From contig DDNC01000016.1 of the NCBI GenBank assembly GCA_002340985.1, positions 1-24,128 on the forward strand: a DNA stretch of 24,128 bases, written 5' to 3'. The stretch comes from Firmicutes bacterium UBA2530. GTDB lineage: Bacteria > Bacillota > Clostridia > Tissierellales > Sedimentibacteraceae. How positions within the stretch are numbered: the first letter of the stretch is position 1; the number at the start of each line of letters is the position of its first letter. The translations under genes and the position numbers were made by a program. The notes beneath the pieces are model-generated. The model was not told where the DNA came from, searched no databases, and worked only from the letters and a program-made list of their open reading frames with translations. Shown here in pieces: positions 16,402 to 22,756 of this stretch.

Positions 16402-16409
16402 TTTTCCTC

Positions 16410-16529
16410 CTACAACAAAACTGCACTTTCAGGCATTTTTTTCAAAGATCCGTCAATACTGTTTCCAAAATATATTGCCGTAAAGCTTATAAACAATATT
16501 ATGACTAATAAAAAAATCTTTTTTTTCAT
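16410..16529 (-). CDS. 39-residue single-pass membrane peptide at the head of the spoVA operon
   Basis: I do not recognise a family. The ORF begins MKKKIFLLVIILFISFTAIYF, written here as a basic start plus one hydrophobic segment (about residues 5-21), and ends with a short polar tail GNSIDGSLKKMPESAVLL. The ATG at 16527-16529 has a strong ribosome binding site, GAGGTGA, five bases upstream. Its TAG stop sits inside the ribosome binding site of spoVAC (TAGGAGG), eight bases before the spoVAC ATG, so translation could be coupled. It is a membrane peptide or an uncleaved or cleaved signal-like segment, and may be a SpoVA-associated small protein. Expression is unproven. Confidence 0.6.
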   Translation of the reverse strand: MKKKIFLLVIILFISFTAIYFGNSIDGSLKKMPESAVLL

Positions 16530-16546
16530 ATAAATCACCTCAAAAG

Positions 16547-16575
16547 TATTATTTGCAAAAAAAGATTTTGAATAC
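16547..16575 (-). promoter_or_regulatory. Weak candidate forespore promoter for the spoVA operon
   Basis: Minus-strand GTATT (16571-16575), 14-base spacer, GCAAATAATA (16547-16556). Each box is one mismatch from the sigma-F pattern (GYWTA; GGNRANAHTR), with the spacer about one base short. SpoVA operons are forespore-transcribed in known species, which supports a sigma-F/G promoter here, but the match is weak. Confidence 0.28.
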
Positions 16576-16576
16576 T

Positions 16577-16603
16577 AAAAAAAAGCACTATATGTGCCTT
16601 TTT
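16577..16603 (-). terminator. Terminator after the spoIIA operon
   Basis: GCAC/GTGC hairpin extended by a G-U pair and A-T pairs on the minus strand, loop ATATA, followed by eight T. It separates spoIIAA-spoIIAB transcription from the spoVA operon. Confidence 0.8.
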
Positions 16604-16629
16604 TAATATTAACTGTAAAATTTTATCAC

Positions 16630-16734
16630 TTATACTGCTTTTTATTTTAAAATCCGGACAAATATTTGTCCGTAACATAAGGAAGCAGTATAAACTAATC
16701 CGCTTCAAGGGAACTTATTTAATGCAGATTAGTT
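16630..16734. repeat. Structured repeat, copy A (three nested/adjacent hairpins)
   Basis: Plus-strand description. Arms TTATACTGCTT (16630-16640) and AAGCAGTATAA (16683-16693) are a perfect 11-bp inverted repeat. They enclose a perfect 18-base palindrome CGGACAAATATTTGTCCG (16655-16672). Directly after, AACTAATCCGC (16693-16703) pairs with GCAGATTAGTT (16724-16734) with one mismatch around a 20-base loop starting TTCAAGGGAACT. A shortened direct copy lies at 17656-17738. It fills the space between spoIIAB and the terminator where sigF would normally lie. No coding capacity is seen. Confidence 0.8.
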
Positions 16735-16803
16735 TTATTTATTGCTCATGAGCATAATTAATATTTGTAATTTCAGACTTGCAAATATTACACGCCATAA
16801 TTT

Positions 16804-17229
16804 TTATTTTTCGCTGATTTTTTTTCTCATTACAATCTTTGTTCCAACATCCTTTTCAGAAAGCACAACAACTTCGTCCATATATGATTCCATCACTGCA
16901 AAACCCATTCCTGAGCGTTCCAGTTCCGGCTTTGTTGTGAAAAGCGGTTCCTTAGCCTTATTCACATCTATGATTCCGCATCCAAAATCTTCTATTATTA
17001 TCTCAACTACCTGCCCCTTGATTCTGCAGGATATTTCTATTTCACCCACTGTATTTTCATAGCCGTGGATTACAGCATTTGTAACAGCCTCGGACACCGC
17101 AGTCTTTATATCGTTTATCTCGCCTATTGTAGGATTAAGAATGGAACAGAATGCAGCCACAGCTGACCTGGCAAAAGATTCATTTATTGACAAACTCGGT
17201 ATTTTAAAAGTTACATAATTGTTTTGCAT
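16804..17229 (-). CDS. spoIIAB: Anti-sigma F factor SpoIIAB
   Basis: A 141-residue GHKL-family serine kinase and anti-sigma factor. In known spore formers it binds and holds sigma-F inactive and phosphorylates SpoIIAA. The N-box is SEAVTNAVIHGYEN, the G1 region EDFGCGI and the G2 region GMGFAVMESYMDEV; SFARSAVAAFCSILNPT matches the N-terminal family block. Length is typical. The start ATG follows AGGGGGAG, ten bases after the spoIIAA stop. Normally sigF (spoIIAC) follows immediately. Here only 200 bases of non-coding sequence with a structured repeat precede a terminator. Confidence 0.96.
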   Translation of the reverse strand: MQNNYVTFKIPSLSINESFARSAVAAFCSILNPTIGEINDIKTAVSEAVTNAVIHGYENTVGEIEISCRIKGQVVEIIIEDFGCGIIDVNKAKEPLFTTKPELERSGMGFAVMESYMDEVVVLSEKDVGTKIVMRKKISEK

Positions 17230-17238
17230 TTTCTCCCC

Positions 17239-17544
17239 CTATTTAATTTCAATTATTTTTCCTATTCCGCTCATATCGAGAATTTTTCGCACTTTTTTTC
17301 CGGCATTGATAATTTCTACCGAACCATTCCGCTTTCTGATGAGCTTATAGCGTCCAATTACAAAGCCTATGCCTGAGCTGTCAATGAAATCAAGTCCCTT
17401 AAAATCTATGACTATTTTATTAAATTTACCTTCATTGATTTTTTCATCAATCAACACCCTTGACTCATCGGCAGTGTGATGATCCAGCTCACCCTTGAGC
17501 CTGATTGTTAATGCTTGTCCTGATTCAATAAATTCTATATTCAC
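17239..17544 (-). CDS. spoIIAA: Anti-sigma F factor antagonist SpoIIAA
   Basis: A 101-residue STAS-domain protein. Its unphosphorylated form displaces sigma-F from SpoIIAB; SpoIIAB inactivates it by phosphorylating a serine in the DSSG motif. The motifs GELDHHTADESR (18-29) and FIDSSGIGFVIGRYK (53-67, with Ser56 and Ser57) are those of SpoIIAA rather than of SpoIIAA-like RsbV. The start is GTG at 17542-17544, with a rather distant AAAGGA about ten bases upstream. It is the first gene of the spoIIA unit and has a candidate sigma-H-type promoter upstream. Confidence 0.95.
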   Translation of the reverse strand: MNIEFIESGQALTIRLKGELDHHTADESRVLIDEKINEGKFNKIVIDFKGLDFIDSSGIGFVIGRYKLIRKRNGSVEIINAGKKVRKILDMSGIGKIIEIK

Positions 17545-17578
17545 TTTTTCCCAGTCCTTTCTGATTGATAGTACAAGC

Positions 17579-17608
17579 TATTATACTACCAATCCCATGA
17601 CTTTTCCT
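17579..17608 (-). promoter_or_regulatory. Candidate sigma-H-type promoter of spoIIA
   Basis: Minus-strand AGGAAAA (17602-17608) is followed after 12 bases by GTAGTATAA, close to the sigma-H pattern AGGAWWW-N11/12-RNNGAATWW with GTAT in place of GAAT. The same segment contains TATAAT. A TGTCGAT at 17629-17635, one base off a Spo0A box, lies about 20 bases further upstream. The Bacillus spoIIA operon is controlled by sigma-H and Spo0A, which fits. Confidence 0.45.
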
Positions 17609-17655
17609 TGACTTCTTTTGTAGTAATATGTCGATTATTAATGTATTTTAGAAAT

Positions 17656-17738
17656 TTATACTGCTTTCATTTTAAAATACAGACAAATATCTTATATACC
17701 AATTCTCTTCAAGGGAACTATTTTAATGCGAATTAGTA
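17656..17738. repeat. Structured repeat, copy B (shortened)
   Basis: A direct-orientation, diverged copy of the element at 16630-16734. It shares TTATACTGCTT, then TTTTAAAAT and GACAAATAT, then CTTCAAGGGAACT and TTTAATGC. It lacks about 22 bases that include the second arms of the first two hairpins. The third hairpin is kept: AATTCTC (17701-17707) with GCGAATT (17728-17734) around a 20-base loop with 18 of 20 bases identical to copy A. It abuts the stop codon of the histidine kinase gene. Confidence 0.72.
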
Positions 17739-19139
17739 TTATAAATAAGGAAGCATTACTGAAAATTCAGAGCCTTTGCCGACACTGCTTTTTACCTTGA
17801 TTTTTCCCTTATGACCAAGGACTATGATTTTAGCTATTGAAAGTCCGAGGCCGTGACCGCCTATTTCCTTGCTTCTGGACTGTTCCGCCCTGTAGAGACG
17901 CTCAAATATCTTTTCAAGATCCTTTTTTTCAATACCTATTCCCGTATCCTCAACCTTTATGACGTAGTAGTCGTCCTGGATGAAGCCGGATACCATAATA
18001 TAGCCTCCGGGAGGAGTAAATTTTATGGCATTGTCAACAAGTATCCTCAAAACCTGCTTTATTCTTTTTTTATCTGCATATAGGCTGGCATCCTCATAAA
18101 ATTTGAAATAAAGTTCATGCTTTGTATCTATCATTTTTGTTTCTTTTTCAATTTCATTCAATATTGAACATATTTTAAAATCTTCCTTTGTATACAGCAG
18201 CGTTCCTTTATCGCTTCGTGCAATGAACAGGAGCTTTTCAATCAAATCCTGCATGTTATCCGTTTCATTCTTAATTGCGGTTATTGATTCCTCCAAGACA
18301 GCTCTGTCATTTTTTCCCCATCTGTCAAGCATATTTACATATCCCTTTATAACAGCTATAGGAGTCCTCAGCTCATGGGATGCATCAGAAACAAACTGCT
18401 GCTGCGTCTTGTACCCCGCTTCGATACGGTCCATCATTTCATTGAATGTCTGCGACAGCTCCTTAAGCTCATCCTGAGCACCCTTTATATCCAATCTTGT
18501 GTTTATGTTGTTTACTGTGATTGTCTTGGTTGTATCGGTCATTTTCTTAATTGGACCTATCATTTTATAACTGATGCCGGACACAATGGGCAGAAAAATC
18601 AGCAGACCTATTGCGCCTGAAATCATAACCATAATAGAAATTCTTACTGAATTATTTATCATTTCCTGAGCATCATAGCTAATGTTCAAATAATATTCTA
18701 CATTGTCGTTATAAAAGTTTGTTGAATATATATATTCTCTGTCATATATAAGCTTCTCGATTACAACAATTATACTGTCAGCATATCCCTTGCCGCTGTT
18801 TAAAGGATAAACCTCGTTCAGATTGTCATCATAAATTTCAAAGGATTTCACCCTGCTCACAATATTTTGACTGAATTTGGGGAATGTTTCCGCAATTTCC
18901 TCAGCATCGTTTATTATTACTTCACTGTTGAATTTATCAAATTCATATACCAAGTATCCGACCGAGGTTGCTGCCGCCACTATCATTATAATTATAACAT
19001 ATATGGCAAGATATGACGCCGAAATTTTAAGCGCTATGGAAAATTTAAGCCTTTTCAAAAACCCTATTATAAACCGGAAAATCAGCTTAAACGGATATAA
19101 AATTATGTTCAGCAATGCTCTCAATAAAGATTTAATCAT
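17739..19139 (-). CDS. Two-component sensor histidine kinase
   Basis: A 466-residue membrane kinase of the EnvZ/PhoR class. An unusual hydrophobic, positively charged leader (about 1-33) precedes the first clear membrane segment (about 40-66). An extracytoplasmic sensor region of about 110 residues follows, then a second membrane segment (about 175-195) and HAMP-type linker (IGPIKKMTDTTKTI). The HisKA domain carries the phosphoacceptor His255 in SDASHELRTPIA. The ATPase domain has the N-box VDNAIKFT, G1 VEDTGIGI and G2 GGHGLGLSI. The start ATG follows AGGA, seven bases after the response-regulator stop, so the pair is co-transcribed. The signal sensed cannot be read from the sequence; a cell-envelope cue is plausible for this class. 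Confidence 0.95.
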   Translation of the reverse strand: MIKSLLRALLNIILYPFKLIFRFIIGFLKRLKFSIALKISASYLAIYVIIIMIVAAATSVGYLVYEFDKFNSEVIINDAEEIAETFPKFSQNIVSRVKSFEIYDDNLNEVYPLNSGKGYADSIIVVIEKLIYDREYIYSTNFYNDNVEYYLNISYDAQEMINNSVRISIMVMISGAIGLLIFLPIVSGISYKMIGPIKKMTDTTKTITVNNINTRLDIKGAQDELKELSQTFNEMMDRIEAGYKTQQQFVSDASHELRTPIAVIKGYVNMLDRWGKNDRAVLEESITAIKNETDNMQDLIEKLLFIARSDKGTLLYTKEDFKICSILNEIEKETKMIDTKHELYFKFYEDASLYADKKRIKQVLRILVDNAIKFTPPGGYIMVSGFIQDDYYVIKVEDTGIGIEKKDLEKIFERLYRAEQSRSKEIGGHGLGLSIAKIIVLGHKGKIKVKSSVGKGSEFSVMLPYL

Positions 19140-19146
19140 GGCAGTC

Positions 19147-19830
19147 CTATTCCCTTATTATATAACCTACGCCTCTTACGGTCTCAATAAGATTTATATT
19201 ATATTTCTGGTCAATTTTACTCCTCAGATACCTGATGTATACATCGATGATATTTGTATCGCCGAAATAATCGTATCCCCATACTTTATCAAGTATCTTC
19301 TCTCTTGATAAAACAATGTTCTTGTTAAGCATCATAAATTCTAAAAGCTCAAATTCCTTTTTTGTAAGTTCTATGTTATCGCCGTCATATTCAACCCTGT
19401 AGTTACTCTTATGCAATTTCAGTTTTCCGATAATCAAGGATTGTGAATCTTCCTTCTCTGTACCCCTTGAGCGTTTTAACAGAACTCTTATTCTTGCCAG
19501 AAGCTCTTCAACTGCAAAAGGCTTTGTCATATAGTCATCGGCGCCAATGTCAAGACCTGTGACTTTATCAGATATATCGTCCTTAGCAGTAAGCATAATC
19601 ACAGGAACCTCAGATGTCTGCCTCAATCTTCTGCACATTTCTATACCGCTCAGCTCCGGAAGCATCAAATCAAGAATTATCAGGTCAACATCCGGTGACT
19701 TTCCCTTTTCAAGCCCATCTCTTCCGTTGACTGCTATATCAACATCGTAGCCCTCATATTTCAGCTCGAGCTCCAAAAAACGCGCTATTTTCTGCTCATC
19801 CTCAACAATTAATATTTTCTTCTTATCCAT
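19147..19830 (-). CDS. OmpR/PhoB-family response regulator
   Basis: A 227-residue DNA-binding regulator. The receiver domain (about 1-118) has the acidic pocket VEDE (9-12), the phosphoacceptor Asp54 in LIILDLMLPE, Thr in VIMLTAKDD and Lys in DYMTKPFAVEEL. The C-terminal winged helix (about 130-225) has KLKLHKSNYRVEYDG, LTKKEFELLEFMM and the recognition-helix end VDVYIRYLRSKID-type block. It is the partner of the kinase encoded directly downstream. The start ATG follows AGAGGAT. The promoter at 19853-19881 drives the pair. The target regulon is unknown. Confidence 0.96.
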   Translation of the reverse strand: MDKKKILIVEDEQKIARFLELELKYEGYDVDIAVNGRDGLEKGKSPDVDLIILDLMLPELSGIEMCRRLRQTSEVPVIMLTAKDDISDKVTGLDIGADDYMTKPFAVEELLARIRVLLKRSRGTEKEDSQSLIIGKLKLHKSNYRVEYDGDNIELTKKEFELLEFMMLNKNIVLSREKILDKVWGYDYFGDTNIIDVYIRYLRSKIDQKYNINLIETVRGVGYIIRE

Positions 19831-19852
19831 ATAAATCCTCTGTTTTTTTCTT

Positions 19853-19881
19853 ATTATACTATTACTTCATTTAATTATCAA
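19853..19881 (-). promoter_or_regulatory. Promoter of the two-component operon
   Basis: Minus-strand TTGATA (19876-19881), 17-base spacer, perfect TATAAT (19853-19858), about 22 bases before the response-regulator start codon. Confidence 0.82.
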
Positions 19882-19892
19882 ATAAAACCTCA

Positions 19893-19920
19893 AGGGACGA
19901 TCATTTTTCAGACCGTCCCT
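19893..19920 (-). terminator. Hairpin terminator after the DUF4342 gene
   Basis: AGGGACGGTC pairs with GATCGTCCCT (one G-U pair) around an eight-base loop, followed on the minus strand by TTGAGGTTTTATTT. The uridine stretch is set back by several bases, so efficiency may be moderate. It sits directly upstream of the two-component promoter. Confidence 0.7.
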
Positions 19921-19936
19921 ATCGTATTAATTCATA

Positions 19937-20434
19937 CTATTCGATGATTATTTCATTTTCAGTTGAATCATCATTTCCGGCTACTTCAGCATCTTCATAT
20001 TTAATGATTTCCTCTGATTTAACCTTTATCTTTTCAACTGTTTCCTTTACATTTCTCTTAATATGGTTCACATCAACAAAGTTTTTATCCCTGTACACCT
20101 TAATTTTACAAGAAGTAATGACAGCAAGCATCAGTGCAGGTATAACTACCCAGAATGCCAACACCAACCCAATCAAGACAAGTACGAGAGGAACGTCCAA
20201 TAATGTGTTTCCATCCTTGCTCTTCACAGACATCTTAAGTGCCAGCAGTCTATTTGTAAAGCTTGTGAAATTACTGTGATGGTAATTGTCATTTCTTTTT
20301 CCCTTTTTCTTCTCAAGCTCTATTATTGATTTTATCAGATCACCATCATTTTTTTCCAGCGTATGCTTTGCTTCCTCATAGCTTACATTCACTCTGTTTC
20401 TCAGTTCATCAATTTGTTCTAAAGTTACTTTCAT
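19937..20434 (-). CDS. DUF4342 domain-containing membrane protein with N-terminal UBA-like domain
   Basis: A 165-residue protein. Residues 1-45 (VTLEQIDELRNRVNVSYEEAK, followed by a LEKNDGDLIKSIIELEKK helix) look like the UBA-like fold found at the N-terminus of DUF4342 proteins. A hydrophobic stretch at about 80-110 suggests one or two membrane segments. An acidic C-terminus follows (KSEEIIKYEDAEVAGNDDSTENE). Function is unknown. The start ATG follows AATGGAGG. It stands alone with a terminator behind it and no clear promoter box ahead. Confidence 0.8.
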   Translation of the reverse strand: MKVTLEQIDELRNRVNVSYEEAKHTLEKNDGDLIKSIIELEKKKGKRNDNYHHSNFTSFTNRLLALKMSVKSKDGNTLLDVPLVLVLIGLVLAFWVVIPALMLAVITSCKIKVYRDKNFVDVNHIKRNVKETVEKIKVKSEEIIKYEDAEVAGNDDSTENEIIIE

Positions 20435-20588
20435 ATCTTAACCTCCATTTTATTTGCTTTTATTTGTTATAACTAATATATCCTTAAATAATTAGCCGCG
20501 CTTTAGCAATTTATTAAAATAAGATTAGAAGATAATAAAATATCTTAATGTCAATACGGTTTTAATAGTGTTTTTTTATCAGATTTTT

Positions 20589-20616
20589 TTGACAATATAC
20601 ATAATTGTGATAAAAT
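20589..20616 (+). promoter_or_regulatory. Promoter of the CLC-family gene
   Basis: Perfect TTGACA (20589-20594), 16-base spacer, TAAAAT (20611-20616). Transcription would start near 20623, which excludes a start codon at 20622 and supports the TTG at 20664. No fluoride riboswitch was recognised in the leader. Confidence 0.82.
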
Positions 20617-20663
20617 AAAATTTGAATTTTAAAATTAGAAGTCAATTGATAGGAAGTGTAAAT

Positions 20664-21920
20664 TTGGAATTATTAAACAGAAAATATAGTTCAGCCATGA
20701 ACTATGTCCGCACATTTTTTAAATGGCTTATTTTAGCCGGAATCACCGGAATCATCAGCGGAATTATCGGTGTAATTTTTCATGTAAGCGTTGAAAAAGC
20801 AACGGAATTCAGAATACACAACAGCTGGATTATTTATTTTTTACCCATTGGCGGCATTGCCATAGCAGAGCTTTACAGGTTATTTAAGATGAGTGACTCA
20901 ACAGGTACAAATCAAATAATAAATTCAATACGTACAGATGAGCATGCTCCCATTAAGCTTGCACCGCTGATATTTGTCAGTACAGTGGTAACACATCTGT
21001 TAGGAGGCTCTGCGGGAAGAGAAGGTGCTGCGCTGCAGCTGGGAGGCAGTATAGGCTCCTTTGCAGGCAGGCTTTTCCGGCTTGACAATAAGGACATGCA
21101 TCTTATTGTACTTTGCGGTATGAGCGGGGTATTTTCAGCGTTGTTCGGCACACCCCTCACAGCTGTTCTATTCGCCATGGAGGTAATAAGCATAGGGATA
21201 ATTTATTATTCAAGTCTGGTTCCTTGCCTTATTTCCTCATTGTTTGCATATGGTATCTCCGTTCATTTCGGCATGGAGCCTGTTCATTTTATCCTTGGCA
21301 GCACACCTGAACTATCTCTTAAAAACATAGCCCTCACGTCTGTGCTTGCGGCATTTTGCGCAGTGCTCAGCATTGTTTTTTGCGTTTCCATGCACAAAAC
21401 AGAGCACCTCATGAAGCATAAAATCAGCAGCGATTATTACAGAGGAATGGTTGGAGGCATAATAATTGTCCTCCTTACATTACTTGTGGGTACAAAGGAT
21501 TACAACGGAGCAGGCATGGAGATAATCGAAAATGCTGTTAACGGTATTGCAAGACCGGAAGCATTTATTTTGAAAATAATTTTTACGGCGATAACCATAG
21601 GAGCAGGGTTTAAAGGAGGCGAAATCGTCCCTACCTTCTTCATAGGTTCAACCTTTGGATGCTTTGTCGGCGGGCTTTTAGGACTCAATCCCGGATTCTC
21701 TGCAGCTGTTGGCCTTGTTGCACTGTTCTGCGGCGTGGTTAACGCACCTATAGCATCAATTGTATTAAGTATTGAGCTTTTTGGAGCAGACGGAATTATA
21801 CTGTTCGCAATTGCCTGCAGCATAAGCTACATGCTTTCCGGATATTACGGGCTGTACAGCAGCCAGAAAATAATGTATTCGAAGCTAAAGGCTGAATTTA
21901 TAAATATTAATGCAAAATAA
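20664..21920 (+). CDS. CLC-family anion channel/transporter
   Basis: A 418-residue membrane protein of the CLC chloride channel/antiporter family. About ten or more hydrophobic helices are visible. The three anion-pathway motifs are STGTNQII, GGSAGREGAALQLGG with the gating-position Glu120, and GGEIVPTFFIGS at 318-329. The replacement of the usual GREGP and GxFxP by GREGA and GGEIVP resembles the fluoride-handling CLC branch more than canonical chloride antiporters, but substrate is not proven. I chose the TTG at 20664-20666 because AGGAAG lies seven bases upstream and the promoter start site falls after the earlier TTG at 20622. An ATG at 20697 lacks a ribosome binding site. The gene is monocistronic, convergent with udp. 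Confidence 0.92.
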   Translation: MELLNRKYSSAMNYVRTFFKWLILAGITGIISGIIGVIFHVSVEKATEFRIHNSWIIYFLPIGGIAIAELYRLFKMSDSTGTNQIINSIRTDEHAPIKLAPLIFVSTVVTHLLGGSAGREGAALQLGGSIGSFAGRLFRLDNKDMHLIVLCGMSGVFSALFGTPLTAVLFAMEVISIGIIYYSSLVPCLISSLFAYGISVHFGMEPVHFILGSTPELSLKNIALTSVLAAFCAVLSIVFCVSMHKTEHLMKHKISSDYYRGMVGGIIIVLLTLLVGTKDYNGAGMEIIENAVNGIARPEAFILKIIFTAITIGAGFKGGEIVPTFFIGSTFGCFVGGLLGLNPGFSAAVGLVALFCGVVNAPIASIVLSIELFGADGIILFAIACSISYMLSGYYGLYSSQKIMYSKLKAEFININAK

Positions 21921-21923
21921 AAT

Positions 21924-21942
21924 CAGGGGACATCGTCCCCTG
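21924..21942. terminator. Bidirectional hairpin terminator between clc and udp
   Basis: Perfect 8-bp stem CAGGGGAC/GTCCCCTG with a three-base loop. On the minus strand it is followed by ATTTTATTTT, a good terminator for udp. On the plus strand the downstream sequence is less T-rich, so stopping of the clc transcript may be weaker. Confidence 0.8.
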
Positions 21943-21961
21943 TGTGTCGTCAAGTTCTATT

Positions 21962-22732
21962 TTATTTGTCTTCCTTAATTAAGATTCTTATGGATTCCAC
22001 CGCAGCCTTTATGGCATCTTCCGTATCGTGTACCTGCGGGTCGTCAAGTCCAAGCTTCCTTCTTTCCTGGTTTGCCACTACACTCAAGACTGCCCCTACT
22101 CTCACCCTTCTATATGCACCTACAATGAAGAGAGCAGCTGATTCCATTTCTGAAGCCAACGCACCCAATCTCAGCCATGCCTCCCATTTATTCATCAAAT
22201 CATAGCTTACCGGCTTTGTTTCAGGCTCATGCTGACCGTAATATGCATCCTTGCACTGAACAACTCCCACATGGTATTTTTTTTCAAGCTTTTGTGATGC
22301 TTTTACCAATGCATTGAGTACCTGGTAATTTGCAACCGCCGGAAATTCCATAGGAGCATACTCTCTGCCTGTTCCTTCCATTCTTATGGCGCCAGAAGCT
22401 ATTACCAAATCTCCTCCCATTACATTTACGTCCATTCCTCCGCTTGTTCCCACCCGGATAAATGTATCAGCTCCTATATTGGTAAGCTCTTCCATGGCTA
22501 TTGAAGCTGAAGGGCCTCCTATGCCTGTGGATGTCACGCTCACCTTCACACCATCCAAATAGCCTGTGTATGTAACAAACTCTCTATGATCTGCAACCAG
22601 CCTTGCATCATCGAAATGCTTCGCAATCTTTTCGCATCTTTTCGGGTCTCCGGGCAGTATAACATACTTTCCGACATCGCCTTCCTTCATATCGATATGA
22701 TATTGTACCTCTCCTGAATATATTTTGCTCAT
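21962..22732 (-). CDS. udp: Uridine phosphorylase
   Basis: A 256-residue NP-I family nucleoside phosphorylase that splits uridine with phosphate to uracil and ribose-1-phosphate in the cytoplasm. Family features are YVILPGDPKRCEKIA (phosphate-binding Gly near the N-terminus), VTSTGIGGPSASIAMEEL, the phosphate/ribose motif FIRVGTSGG and the ribose-binding SEMESAALF. The start ATG follows AGGAGG. It lies 24 bp behind the acyltransferase gene on the same strand, with no promoter or terminator between, so the two are probably co-transcribed. A second, distinct paralogue begins beyond the right edge and ends at 23885. Confidence 0.93.
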   Translation of the reverse strand: MSKIYSGEVQYHIDMKEGDVGKYVILPGDPKRCEKIAKHFDDARLVADHREFVTYTGYLDGVKVSVTSTGIGGPSASIAMEELTNIGADTFIRVGTSGGMDVNVMGGDLVIASGAIRMEGTGREYAPMEFPAVANYQVLNALVKASQKLEKKYHVGVVQCKDAYYGQHEPETKPVSYDLMNKWEAWLRLGALASEMESAALFIVGAYRRVRVGAVLSVVANQERRKLGLDDPQVHDTEDAIKAAVESIRILIKEDK

Positions 22733-22756
22733 AATTTCCTCCTATAAATAAATTTT

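Noticed and set aside
16739..16798. A 19-codon minus-strand ORF (MACNICKSEITNINYAHEQ) just after spoIIAB, with a CxxC.
   Set aside because: No ribosome binding site precedes it, it does not resemble the start of sigF, and it is too short to support.
20435..20663. A fluoride riboswitch ahead of the CLC gene.
   Set aside because: No GGCGAUGG-type core or pseudoknot partner was recognised, and only about 40 bases lie between the predicted transcription start and the start codon.
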